Of a stretch of 8,670 nt of DNA, positions 1 through 5,763 are shown in pieces. A program made the translations under genes and the position numbers. Origin of the DNA: Atribacteria bacterium SCGC AAA255-N14 (GTDB lineage Bacteria > Atribacterota > JS1 > SB-45 > 34-128); contig ASPC01000040.1 in the NCBI GenBank assembly GCA_000405345.1, forward strand, positions 1 through 8,670, in the 5' to 3' direction. Each line of letters opens with the position of its first letter. Position 1 is the first letter of the stretch. The notes under the pieces were generated by a model. The model ran no database searches. It worked only from the letters and a program-made list of their open reading frames with translations, and was not told the DNA's origin.

Positions 1-95
1 GAGCTAAGGGAAACAACCAGGGTCAGGACAAGAAGGGGATATCATTACTATTTCTCTCTCAATGGCGAACATGTCAAAAGCACCAACCGTTTGTT
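1..95 (+). repeat. Left copy of 95-bp perfect inverted repeat (inside prim-pol)
   Basis: Bases 1-95 equal the reverse complement of 5987-6081 without a mismatch, position k pairing with 6082-k. Identity stops at 96. On the left it runs to the window edge, so the true repeat may be longer. Both copies code in the same prim-pol frame. Confidence 0.97.
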
Positions 96-777
96 CAATA
101 AAAGGCTTGAATTAAAAAGTAACGGAACCTACGTTGTAGCACCTCCGTCTACCATCAATGACCATCAATATACTTACGAGATTCCCCTCAGTGAAATACA
201 GCCAATACCCAAGACATTAATCGGAAATTATCATTGTCCGGATTGTCCAAAAGATAAAAAACCGTTTAAAATGCCGAAATATCATGGCCATAAAGTAGAC
301 TGCATACGCCAGATATTAAGCAGGGATTTACAGGAAGGGGAGAGAAATAACAGCTTATTTGTCCTTTATAATTTATTAATCCAAAACAGGAATACGAAAG
401 AATATTCTAAAAAGATAATCATGGATAAAAACTATTCTTTATCGAATCCTTTAATTGCAGTTAAGTTAAATAAAGTCTACCGGAAGAATTATAATGTTGG
501 ATGTATTAACATCAGGGAAAAACTTTCTTATATAGAATGCAATCATTGCGCACACCGCTTTAAGGATGGAAGATTAAAAGCAAACAATGTTTTGATTAAA
601 AATATTAGAACACTGACGGAGCTAAGTAACACACAAAGAGGAATAGCCTGTCTTTTGGGAACTGTTTTCGAGGGGGAGAATCCTTCGATCAATAAGATTG
701 CAGAAGTGGCAAATATGGATTGGCGAATTGTAAGTAATACAATAAAGAGTTTAGATAAAAAGGGATTTTTTGGTTAA
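1..777 (+). CDS. Bifunctional DNA primase/polymerase (prim-pol), 5'-truncated by window edge
   Basis: The frame is open from base 1 (258 codons to TAA), so the N-terminus lies outside the window; the TTG at 91 is internal. Prim-pol proteins synthesise and extend primers for plasmid or viral replication. Visible motifs are TRRGYHYYF (codons about 11-19, carrying the motif II histidine) and RLELKSNGTYVVAPPS (codons about 35-50), the highly characteristic prim-pol motif III region, where the usual aspartate appears as glutamate. Downstream come a CPDC pair (codons 79/82), then C168, C180 and C183 in GCINIREKLSYIECNHC, a likely metal-binding cluster. The last 70 codons look like a winged helix-turn-helix. 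The catalytic DxD motif should precede base 1 and is not seen here. Bases 1-95 are identical to the inverted copy at 5987-6081. Family assignment is strong; whether the gene is intact is unknown. Confidence 0.85.
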   Translation, partial: ELRETTRVRTRRGYHYYFSLNGEHVKSTNRLFNKRLELKSNGTYVVAPPSTINDHQYTYEIPLSEIQPIPKTLIGNYHCPDCPKDKKPFKMPKYHGHKVDCIRQILSRDLQEGERNNSLFVLYNLLIQNRNTKEYSKKIIMDKNYSLSNPLIAVKLNKVYRKNYNVGCINIREKLSYIECNHCAHRFKDGRLKANNVLIKNIRTLTELSNTQRGIACLLGTVFEGENPSINKIAEVANMDWRIVSNTIKSLDKKGFFG

Positions 778-790
778 AATACGAAAAACA

Positions 791-804
791 CTGTAAATTT
801 ACAG
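791..804. promoter_or_regulatory. Perfect 14-bp palindrome after prim-pol stop
   Basis: CTGTAAATTTACAG is its own reverse complement and lies 13 bases after the prim-pol stop codon. Such a site could bind a dimeric regulator, but no regulator can be assigned and an AT-rich palindrome of this size could be chance. Confidence 0.3.
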
Positions 805-1067
805 GGGTAAATTCTATATTTTTCAACGGTTTCAGCGCGTAAACGTGGACTAATATACTATGTTTTTAAGGAATCCCTCTTTATTCTTTGTTTTTTTATT
901 CTTTATCTTGTATTTTATTTCTTATCTTCATAATATTAAATTAATATTAAAAGAATAATATCAGGGAGCAATAAGACGTTTAAAAATTTAAGGCCCTACT
1001 TTTTTTCTCTACTAATAAATCTAAATTAATCAATCCTGGTAACTTTATTTTTTCAACTCTAACACTG

Positions 1068-1090
1068 ACGGGGCGGGTAGCTTCCCTTCC
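1068..1090 (+). repeat. GC-rich direct repeat, copy 1
   Basis: ACGGGGCGGGTAGCTT followed by CCCTTCC recurs at 3272-3294 with one mismatch in 23 bases. The preceding bases (CTAACA..TG / GCTAACAATG) are also alike. The G-rich half can pair with the C-rich half, and this copy is followed by a long T run (1097-1105), so it could end transcription reading rightward. Confidence 0.75.
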
Positions 1091-1105
1091 CTCCCCTTTT
1101 TTTTT

Positions 1106-1144
1106 AAGAATCCTCTCAGAAAACAAGGGACGATTCTTTTTTTG
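1106..1144 (+). terminator. Candidate rho-independent terminator downstream of prim-pol
   Basis: The arms AAGAATC (1106-1112) and GATTCTT (1132-1138) form a 7-bp stem, with extra CCT/AGG pairing inside, followed by T residues to 1143. It lies about 330 bases after the prim-pol stop. Together with the GC-rich hairpin just before it, it would end rightward transcripts before the next promoter. Confidence 0.45.
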
Positions 1145-1216
1145 AAAAAACCCAGTAAAAAATAGGGGACACCTTCCCAGTGTGTAAATTGGGAAAATGT
1201 AATTAGAAAAATCCTA

Positions 1217-1246
1217 TTGCTTTTGGGTTTTCGCAGAAGATATAAT
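1217..1246 (+). promoter_or_regulatory. Sigma-70-type promoter for the sigma/HARE-HTH gene
   Basis: The -35 candidate is TTGCTT (1217-1222). An 18-base spacer leads to a perfect -10 TATAAT (1241-1246). Transcription would begin near 1253. A Shine-Dalgarno-like AAGGATGAAGGA follows at 1272-1283. Confidence 0.6.
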
Positions 1247-1291
1247 AAGAGAGGCATCAGAAATATAACATAAGGATGAAGGATAATAAAA

Positions 1292-2746
1292 ATAGATAAT
1301 CAAATTAATTACCTTTTAAATGTTTTTGATCAATATGAGCACTGCTTTACTTTTGAAGACTTAACAAATTTCGCAGAGCCGGATTATGATCGTGAAATAC
1401 TTAAAAAAGCACTTTTAAATGATTCCAGATTTTTATTGATAAATAGGAGAAGTTCGAAGAAAAAGTATTTCCTCCCAAAAAGAAGGCTTTTCCAATGGCT
1501 TTGCCAATTAAATCTCAGATTGGCACAGGCAAAGCAAATTCGCCTGAACAAACACCAGCTAACAAACCTTGCAAGATCTCTTTTTATTAAACAGCAAACG
1601 ATAATCCCATTAAGGGAAATAGTTCAGTTTGGGAAACGGTTTGGACTCATAGGAAATACCTGGAAGCAGAGGCACTACTTCTTTCCCGTAGCTTATATTT
1701 TATCTTTTATACCAAGTGAGTTATCTGAAGCTACCATTAAATCCATTATTGAGGAAATTTCATCAAAGACAATAGATGATAAATTTTTTATACAACCTCT
1801 TACCCAAGAGTCAATTACGGAGGAATTTTCCTGTCTTAAAGAAAACGAGTCTTATATCATAAGAGCAAGAGAAGGATTCCTAACAGGTAAAAAGATGACA
1901 CTGCAATGGATTGGGGATCACTATGGTACTTCAAAAGAGCGTATCCGGCAGGAAGAATTCAGAGCTTGGCGTAGGCTTCGATATCATAAAAATGCTTCCA
2001 TTTTTTCCAGAGCTTTGATTTATCAAATTATGAGAAAACAAGGAAGCTTAATTGTGGAAGAAGATTCCCATGAAAGTTTAACCACGGGTTTTCTTACTAA
2101 GTGTTCAAGAGTACCTTATATGACAGTTTCACATATCAGTTCGTCAATTATAGGAAACATACCTGATGATATTTTGGCAATTAAACCCAGGGAAATACTC
2201 CTCGATTATATTGACTCTGATTCTATAATTATTCAATGGAAAGCACAAGCACAACTCTTTCTCATTAAAAAAGATTTGCAATTTCTTGCTGACCATATTG
2301 TTCGATTAAGTCATATTCACCTTTACAAAGCACAAAGAATCTATCTGGCCTTACGATCGATTGGCAAGCCCGCACATAGCACTAAAATAACAAAAGTTTA
2401 TAATTCTCTTTATCCTGATCATAAATCTACCGAGTACAATATTCATGCCATACTTAATCAAGAGAAATTTGGTATCGTTTGGACCGGGATACATGGAACC
2501 TTCGCGCTTAGTGAATGGGGATATGAGCGTCCATCAGATACCTTAACTAACACAATAAAAAAGATTGTAGAAAGAAAATATAAAGAAACAGCTCAAGGAG
2601 TGCACTTAAAAGAAGTTGTTGCGGAAATGAAAAAATATAGGCAGATTGTAAATGAATCCAGTGTTCACTTCATTTTGAGTTTTAATCCTGATATATGCTA
2701 TCTCGGTAAAAATTATTTCGGTCTCAAGAAACATGTTGAAAAATAG
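1292..2746 (+). CDS. DNA-binding protein with sigma-70 region-4-like HTH and HARE-like winged helix
   Basis: The frame is open from 1280 to TAG at 2744-2746. The first standard start is TTG at 1436 (436 aa), but coding-like sequence (NYLLNVFDQYEHCFTFEDL) runs well upstream. A Shine-Dalgarno AAGGA ends 8 bases before ATA at 1292, giving about 484 aa. Counting from the TTG, residues 137-185 match sigma-70 region 4, seen as MTLQWIGDHYGTSKERIRQE then RAWRRLR, a DNA-binding helix-turn-helix. Residues about 297-365 (ALRSIGKPAHSTKI, then GIHGTFALSEWG) resemble the HARE-HTH winged helix, which is known to be fused to sigma region 4 in some bacteria. A further helical domain follows to the end. There is no sigma region 2, so it is unlikely to be a full sigma factor. 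It probably acts as a regulator or DNA-binding accessory factor; its target is unknown. Confidence 0.75.
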   Translation: MDNQINYLLNVFDQYEHCFTFEDLTNFAEPDYDREILKKALLNDSRFLLINRRSSKKKYFLPKRRLFQWLCQLNLRLAQAKQIRLNKHQLTNLARSLFIKQQTIIPLREIVQFGKRFGLIGNTWKQRHYFFPVAYILSFIPSELSEATIKSIIEEISSKTIDDKFFIQPLTQESITEEFSCLKENESYIIRAREGFLTGKKMTLQWIGDHYGTSKERIRQEEFRAWRRLRYHKNASIFSRALIYQIMRKQGSLIVEEDSHESLTTGFLTKCSRVPYMTVSHISSSIIGNIPDDILAIKPREILLDYIDSDSIIIQWKAQAQLFLIKKDLQFLADHIVRLSHIHLYKAQRIYLALRSIGKPAHSTKITKVYNSLYPDHKSTEYNIHAILNQEKFGIVWTGIHGTFALSEWGYERPSDTLTNTIKKIVERKYKETAQGVHLKEVVAEMKKYRQIVNESSVHFILSFNPDICYLGKNYFGLKKHVEK

Positions 2747-2761
2747 AAGGAAGAAATTATA

Positions 2762-2833
2762 ATGAGAAATCATAAACCAAACTATTATAGTATTTATGTT
2801 AAATCCAATAAAAAATGCGGGCTATCAACGTAG
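2762..2833 (+). CDS. Possible 23-codon peptide after the sigma/HARE gene
   Basis: ATG at 2762 sits 7 bases after AAGGAAG (2748-2754) and opens a 23-codon frame (MRNHKPNYYSIYV...). It starts 15 bases after the upstream stop, so it could be translated from the same transcript. No family is recognised, and its end overlaps a hairpin. It may be chance. Confidence 0.25.
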   Translation: MRNHKPNYYSIYVKSNKKCGLST

Positions 2834-2870
2834 TTAACACCCGCAAATACAATATACCTTCTTTTTTTAT
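2816..2870 (+). terminator. Weak terminator candidate after the sigma/HARE gene
   Basis: The arms TGCGGG (2816-2821) and CCCGCA (2840-2845) form a 6-bp GC-rich stem with an 18-base loop. The T-run (2862-2868) begins only about 16 bases after the stem, so intrinsic termination is uncertain. Confidence 0.35.
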
Positions 2871-3005
2871 ATTTTTCTAAATTCTTTGCCCAACAAATTA
2901 GGGATCCACTCCTTTTCTCTATCTCTCTCATTAATTATTTCCATGCCAGGGCGACTTTTCTCTAGTATTTTACATTTAGTTTAAATTTATTTTAATGTAT
3001 CATGA

Positions 3006-3190
3006 CTTAGTCTTCTCCCCGGAAAAAAAGATAAAAAGTAAATGAGGGTAGATAAAAGGGAGTTTTTTATCTTATTTTCCGGTGGCTGGAATTATCGGAT
3101 TCCGTGCGGTTAGCGATAAGTAAAAAAACAATAATTATAAAATGCAGGAAATAAAAGATACATTTTATTATTATTTTTTTCACCTATCGC
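3006..3190 (+). repeat. Double-hairpin repeat, copy A
   Basis: This is the first of three related elements (B from 3613, C from 5406). It begins with TTAGTCTTCTCCCC. Stem 1 pairs CCGGAAAAAAAGATAA (3019-3034) with 3067-3082, 15 of 16 positions. A linker contains GGTGGCT, ATCGGATTCC and GCGGTTAGCGATAAG. Stem 2 pairs the GCGATAAGT side (from 3113) with the CACCTATCGC side (to 3190), about 13 of 15 positions, around a 50-base AT-rich loop. Anchor motifs in both stems and the linker are shared with copy C, and both span the same 190 bases between equivalent points. No protein is encoded. It may be a structured RNA or a DNA structure; the strand of function is unknown. Confidence 0.8.
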
Positions 3191-3271
3191 AAAGAGAAGA
3201 GAAGAACAGAAGATAAAAAATAAAGTACAATTTAATCTACACCGGTTGTTTTAATTTTACGCTAACAATGT

Positions 3272-3294
3272 ACGGGGCGGGTAGCTTTCCTTCC
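3272..3294 (+). repeat. GC-rich direct repeat, copy 2
   Basis: It matches 1068-1090 at 22 of 23 bases and is followed by more C tracts. It lies 82 bases after double-hairpin copy A and about 330 bases before copy B. Confidence 0.75.
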
Positions 3295-3520
3295 CCCTTT
3301 CTCCCCCCTAAAACCCCTCTCACAACCCCCTTCTTTTCACTTTTTTGCTTTGGTTTCAATCCCTTGCCTCGCAAAAGGGGTAAGTGCAGGTGTAAGTGTG
3401 CTGATGCTTTGCTTTTGGCTCGGGATATTCCACGTCGCTAAAAAAATTTAAGGTTAGGTTATTTATAATAGGGGGGAGTATAAGGGGGACAGAAAAACTG
3501 CGGTCGATTCACCCCCTACT

Positions 3521-3589
3521 CTAAAAGAATACATGCAAGCTTATCGAGACCCTCTCTCCCTTGCCCCGCCCCTATTCTGATTCTTTTAG
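3521..3589. repeat. Perfect 10-bp inverted repeat with C-rich loop
   Basis: CTAAAAGAAT (3521-3530) pairs exactly with ATTCTTTTAG (3580-3589) across a 49-base, C-rich loop. It ends about 24 bases before double-hairpin copy B. Confidence 0.5.
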
Positions 3590-3812
3590 TGATTCTGCTG
3601 TTGTTTGGTGGTTTAGTCTTTCGCCCGTAAAAGAGAGATAAAAAATAAGAAACAATTGAAAGCGTAAATATATTTTTATCTCACTTTTCGGTGGCTACTT
3701 CTTCCTGATTCTTTGCGTTTACGCGATAAGAAAAAAATATTTTAAAACAAATAAGAAAGAACCTATTTGCTTTAAGATTTTTTGATCTTCCTCCGTTATT
3801 TCGGACACTTAG

Positions 3813-4631
3813 TTAAGACACTTTTGTTAACATTAGTTTTTCATATTCCTCAGGACTGTAATAACCGATAGAGGAATGTAATCTTTCTCTGTTATAAAAG
3901 ATTTCGATGTATTCAAATATATCTCTTCGAGCCTGTCTTCTTGTTTCATAGGTTTTCCGATAAATCAATTCTACTTTTAAGGTATGATAAAAACTCTCCA
4001 TCACGGCATTGTCCCAGCAGTTACCTTTACGGCTCATGGAACATAGTATGCCATTTTTTAAAAGAAGTAGCTGGTATAATTCGCTGGCATATTGGCTACC
4101 ACGGTCTGAATGCAGAAGTAAGTCAACAGAAAGTTTTCTCTGTTTTAAAGCCATATGAAGTGCGGCAATAACTAATTCTTTGGTTAACCTTTCTCTTAAT
4201 GACCAGCCGATAATTTTACGGGAATAGAGATCCATGATGGTAGCCAGGTATAGCCAGCCTTCTTTGGTTGCAATGTAGGTGATATCGGCGACCCAGTATT
4301 GATTGGGTCTCTCTGGTGTAAACTGGCGATTCAGGTGATTTTCGGCTACCGGCCGGGAATGTCTGGAATCGGTGGTTACTTTATATTTTCTTTTAGCCAC
4401 AGCTTGGATACCAAGCTCCTGCATGAGCCTTTCTACTCGCTTTTTACCAATAACATAGCCTTCCCGTAACAGTTTTTGGTGGATACGGGGACTACCATAG
4501 GTTTTGCGATTATGATTATATATTTCCATTATCTTCTGTTTTAATTTCATATCTTCTATCCTTCTCTTACTTAGGGGATATTTTAGCCAATTATAATATC
4601 CGGACCGGGAAACATTCATTACCTGGCACAT
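3813..4631 (-). CDS. IS3-family transposase OrfB (DDE integrase catalytic part)
   Basis: This is the catalytic half of the transposase, with an rve integrase-fold core. From the ATG at 4629-4631 it has 272 aa. An upstream region in the same frame ([16 protein letters not shown]) continues without a stop back to the OrfA A6 run, so the natural product is an OrfA-OrfB fusion of roughly 385 aa. An HTH_21-like segment ([18 protein letters not shown], about 41-58) precedes the catalytic residues D116 ([10 protein letters not shown]), D176 ([10 protein letters not shown]) and E212 ([10 protein letters not shown]). Spacing between the last two is 35, the canonical DD(35)E. The C-terminal [19 protein letters not shown] is also standard. 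There is no frameshift or internal stop, so it appears functional. Confidence 0.93.
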   Translation of the reverse strand: MCQVMNVSRSGYYNWLKYPLSKRRIEDMKLKQKIMEIYNHNRKTYGSPRIHQKLLREGYVIGKKRVERLMQELGIQAVAKRKYKVTTDSRHSRPVAENHLNRQFTPERPNQYWVADITYIATKEGWLYLATIMDLYSRKIIGWSLRERLTKELVIAALHMALKQRKLSVDLLLHSDRGSQYASELYQLLLLKNGILCSMSRKGNCWDNAVMESFYHTLKVELIYRKTYETRRQARRDIFEYIEIFYNRERLHSSIGYYSPEEYEKLMLTKVS

Positions 4632-4681
4632 CTTCTTGACACTAAATAATTTAGTGTATCCCCGGATAAACCGATAGCGGT

Positions 4682-4975
4682 CTACGGTTTTTTCGTGAAG
4701 ATGGCCAAAGCTTTTTTTAGTATATCACGCTCCTGGGCAATATCAATAAGCTCTTTTTTGAGTCTTCTGTTTTCCTCTTCCCGAGGAGTCAGGTTTTCTT
4801 TGCCATGACCGGGGAAGGCCAGTTGGCCACGCTTGCGGTATTCGGTGCGCCAACGGGTTAAATTATGATGTGAAATTCCCAGATCCCGGGCAACTTCTTC
4901 TACGGTCTTTTCTGATGTTAGGCTATACTCAACTGCCTCTTTCTTAAATTCCTGTGTGTATTGTCTTTTCTTCAT
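4682..4975 (-). CDS. IS3-family transposase OrfA (helix-turn-helix subunit)
   Basis: This 97-aa protein binds the IS ends. It starts [19 protein letters not shown], followed by a helix-turn-helix ([18 protein letters not shown], residues about 26-43). A C-terminal leucine-zipper-like helix ([20 protein letters not shown]) is typical of OrfA. ATG at 4973-4975 is preceded by GGAGG (4986-4990) at a 10-base spacing. The frame ends at TAG (4682-4684) just after an A6 run (4688-4693 on the minus strand). A -1 shift there reads through GAA AAA ACC GTA GAC into the OrfB frame, which is how this family makes the full transposase. The length is normal for the family. Confidence 0.93.
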   Translation of the reverse strand: MKKRQYTQEFKKEAVEYSLTSEKTVEEVARDLGISHHNLTRWRTEYRKRGQLAFPGHGKENLTPREEENRRLKKELIDIAQERDILKKALAIFTKKP

Positions 4976-4999
4976 ATTATTTGAACCTCCATTAAATTA

Positions 5000-5028
5000 A
5001 TTATAGTCTTATCTTGGTGTCCGGTAAA
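5000..5028 (-). promoter_or_regulatory. IS transposase promoter
   Basis: On the minus strand, -35 TTTACC (5023-5028) lies inside the terminal repeat. A 17-base spacer follows, then a perfect -10 TATAAT (5000-5005), just upstream of the orfA ribosome binding site. Confidence 0.55.
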
Positions 5029-5100
5029 GCGGGGGAGGTTCATTTTTACCTATCGCAGGGAGAGGAGAGAGAAGACAAGAAAAGGAAAACAAAGAAAGAA

Positions 5101-5145
5101 CAATGCACCCACCGGGAAAATAGTAATCTGCCGGTGGAAGCATTG
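5101..5145. repeat. Hairpin with 7-bp plus 6-bp stem
   Basis: CAATGC (5101-5106) pairs with GCATTG (5140-5145). After a 2x2 internal loop, CCACCGG (5109-5115) pairs with CCGGTGG (5131-5137). The loop is 15 bases. Confidence 0.65.
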
Positions 5146-5156
5146 CCGGAGAAAGA

Positions 5157-5207
5157 GTATTGCTTTTTGTAAACAGGAAAATTCTCCTCTTTTACAAAAA
5201 GCAATAC
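5157..5207. repeat. Hairpin with perfect 17-bp stem
   Basis: GTATTGCTTTTTGTAAA (5157-5173) is the exact reverse complement of 5191-5207. The 17-base loop contains AGGA/TCCT, which could pair further. There is no T-tract after it, so it is not an obvious terminator. Confidence 0.75.
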
Positions 5208-5244
5208 CAGAAATAAAAAAGTAAACAGAGAAGCATAACACTCA

Positions 5245-5290
5245 AAAAATAACTCAAATTTAGGAAAGATAGAAATTTGAGGTTATTTTT
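5245..5290. terminator. Long AT-rich hairpin, possible bidirectional terminator
   Basis: The 17-base arm at 5245-5261 pairs with 5273-5290 with a single bulged base. The sequence is A-rich on entry and T-rich on exit, as in a terminator, but the stem has few G-C pairs. Confidence 0.4.
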
Positions 5291-5330
5291 ATCGTGTAAT
5301 GCTAAAGAGAAGACGAACGCTTAAAAGATA

Positions 5331-5361
5331 TATAAGAAGGGAAAATCACCCCCCTCTTATA
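5331..5361. repeat. Hairpin TATAAGA/TCTTATA with G/C core
   Basis: TATAAGA (5331-5337) pairs with TCTTATA (5355-5361), and the inner GGG can pair with CCC. It is followed by AAATCTTTATT. Confidence 0.45.
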
Positions 5362-5405
5362 AATCTTTATTCTGATACAGAATGTGTAGCGGTTAGTGAA
5401 CGGTG

Positions 5406-5590
5406 GATGAGTCTTATCCCCGTAAAAGAAAGATAAAAAGTAAATGAGGGAATAATTGCGGGAACTTTTTACCTTACTTTTCGGTGGCTAAATTTATCGG
5501 ATTTCTTACGGTTAGCGATAAGTAAAAACATATATAAATAAAAAGTTAAAAGAAAGAAACATTTTTACTTATATATTTTTCACCTATCGC
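5406..5590 (+). repeat. Double-hairpin repeat, copy C
   Basis: It carries the same layout as copy A. Stem 1 joins CCGTAAAAGAAAGATAAAAAG (5420-5440) to the arm ending TTTTCGG near 5484. The linker has CGGTGGCTA, ATCGGATTTC and CGGTTAGCGATAAGTAAAAA. Stem 2 joins GCGATA (5515-5520) to TATCGC (5585-5590). Blocks such as AGATAAAAAGTAAATGAGGG and GGTTAGCGATAAGTAAAAA are identical to copy A. Loop sequences differ strongly, while stems and linker are kept. Confidence 0.8.
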
Positions 5591-5635
5591 CAGGGAAGGA
5601 TCATCTTTTTTCTTCTCTTTGTAATTTCTTCTCCC

Positions 5636-5723
5636 GGCGTTTGTAGAAGCTGGTGCCGCAAAAAATCTCGTACTCAATTATCTGCCTGCATTTTTTGCGG
5701 TGCCTGAGTCTTCTATAAACGCC
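5636..5723. repeat. 88-nt imperfect palindrome with 14-bp and 11-bp stems
   Basis: The outer arm GGCGTTTGTAGAAG (5636-5649) pairs with CTTCTATAAACGCC (5710-5723), with one G-T wobble. The inner arm CCGCAAAAAAT (5656-5666) pairs perfectly with ATTTTTTGCGG (5690-5700). An internal loop of 6 and 9 bases separates them. A minus-strand frame at 5601-5858 crosses it, but the structure argues for non-coding DNA or an RNA. Confidence 0.7.
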
Positions 5724-5763
5724 CTCATTGTCGCGTATAAAAGCTCTTGGAATAGTTTTAGTA

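Larger units (their letters stand above)
778..1216. other. AT-rich intergenic region with terminator-like hairpins
   Basis: No coding frame is credible here. The stretch is very AT-rich, with TAATATTA repeated on either side of AAT near 932-950. One GC-rich island at 1068-1098 is followed by a run of nine T. A second hairpin lies at 1106-1138, and a 6-bp hairpin TTCCCA/TGGGAA spans 1174-1195. Confidence 0.6.
3191..3612. other. Non-coding region with G- and C-rich tracts and long-range pairing
   Basis: No coding frame is credible. The stretch holds the second GC-rich motif (3272-3294), C-rich tracts to about 3330, a short direct repeat GTAAGTG (near 3380-3400), paired G5/C5 tracts (3483-3487 and 3512-3516), and a perfect 10-bp inverted repeat CTAAAAGAAT (3521-3530) / ATTCTTTTAG (3580-3589). 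Confidence 0.6.
3783..5042 (-). mobile_element. Complete IS3-family insertion sequence (IS3-subgroup-like ends), 1260 bp
   Basis: The ends are imperfect inverted repeats of 37 bases matching at 27 positions. The left end starts TGATCTTCCTCCG, the right end, read inward, TGAACCTCCCCCG, and both contain GGACAC and TAAGAC. The element encodes OrfA and OrfB on the minus strand. T5 flanks it on both sides (3778-3782 and 5043-5047), consistent with a 3-5 bp target duplication, though the homopolymer hides the exact length. Removal restores double-hairpin copy B, which confirms the boundaries independently. The end pattern and length resemble IS3 itself. The DDE residues are intact, so the copy may be active. 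Confidence 0.92.
3613..5056 (+). repeat. Double-hairpin repeat, copy B, interrupted by the IS3-family element
   Basis: The left part runs 3613-3782 and the right part resumes at 5048-5056; the IS and one target copy lie between. Stem 1 pairs CGTAAAAGAGAGATAAAAA (from 3627) with TTTTTATCTCACTTTTCG (3673-3690). Stem 2 joins GCGATAAG (3723-3730) with CCTATCGC (5049-5056) once the IS is removed. In stem 1, GAGAT/ATCTC replaces the AAGAT/ATCTT of copy A, a paired change that keeps the helix. Confidence 0.75.
5057..5405. other. Non-coding hairpin cluster between repeat copies B and C
   Basis: No gene is supported. After a purine-rich tract (5057-5100), four separate hairpins follow within about 260 bases, each listed on its own. 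A short stem ATTCTG/CAGAAT (5369-5383) lies just before copy C. Confidence 0.6.

Noticed and set aside
1045..1257. Minus-strand 70-codon frame
   Set aside because: It overlaps the GC-rich repeat, terminator-like hairpins and the promoter of the plus-strand gene; its sequence is low-complexity.
3941..4171. Plus-strand frame inside the IS
   Set aside because: It is antisense to intact OrfB catalytic codons, a shadow of the transposase.
5050..5241. Minus-strand 63-codon hydrophobic frame, possibly a small membrane peptide
   Set aside because: Its sequence is built from the hairpin arms at 5101-5207 and the purine-rich tract; there is no start signal.
3006..5590. Integron attC sites or a CRISPR array
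   Set aside because: GTTAGCG does not fit the attC GTTRRRY core. Only three widely and unevenly spaced copies exist, with no spacer regularity and no cas or integrase gene.
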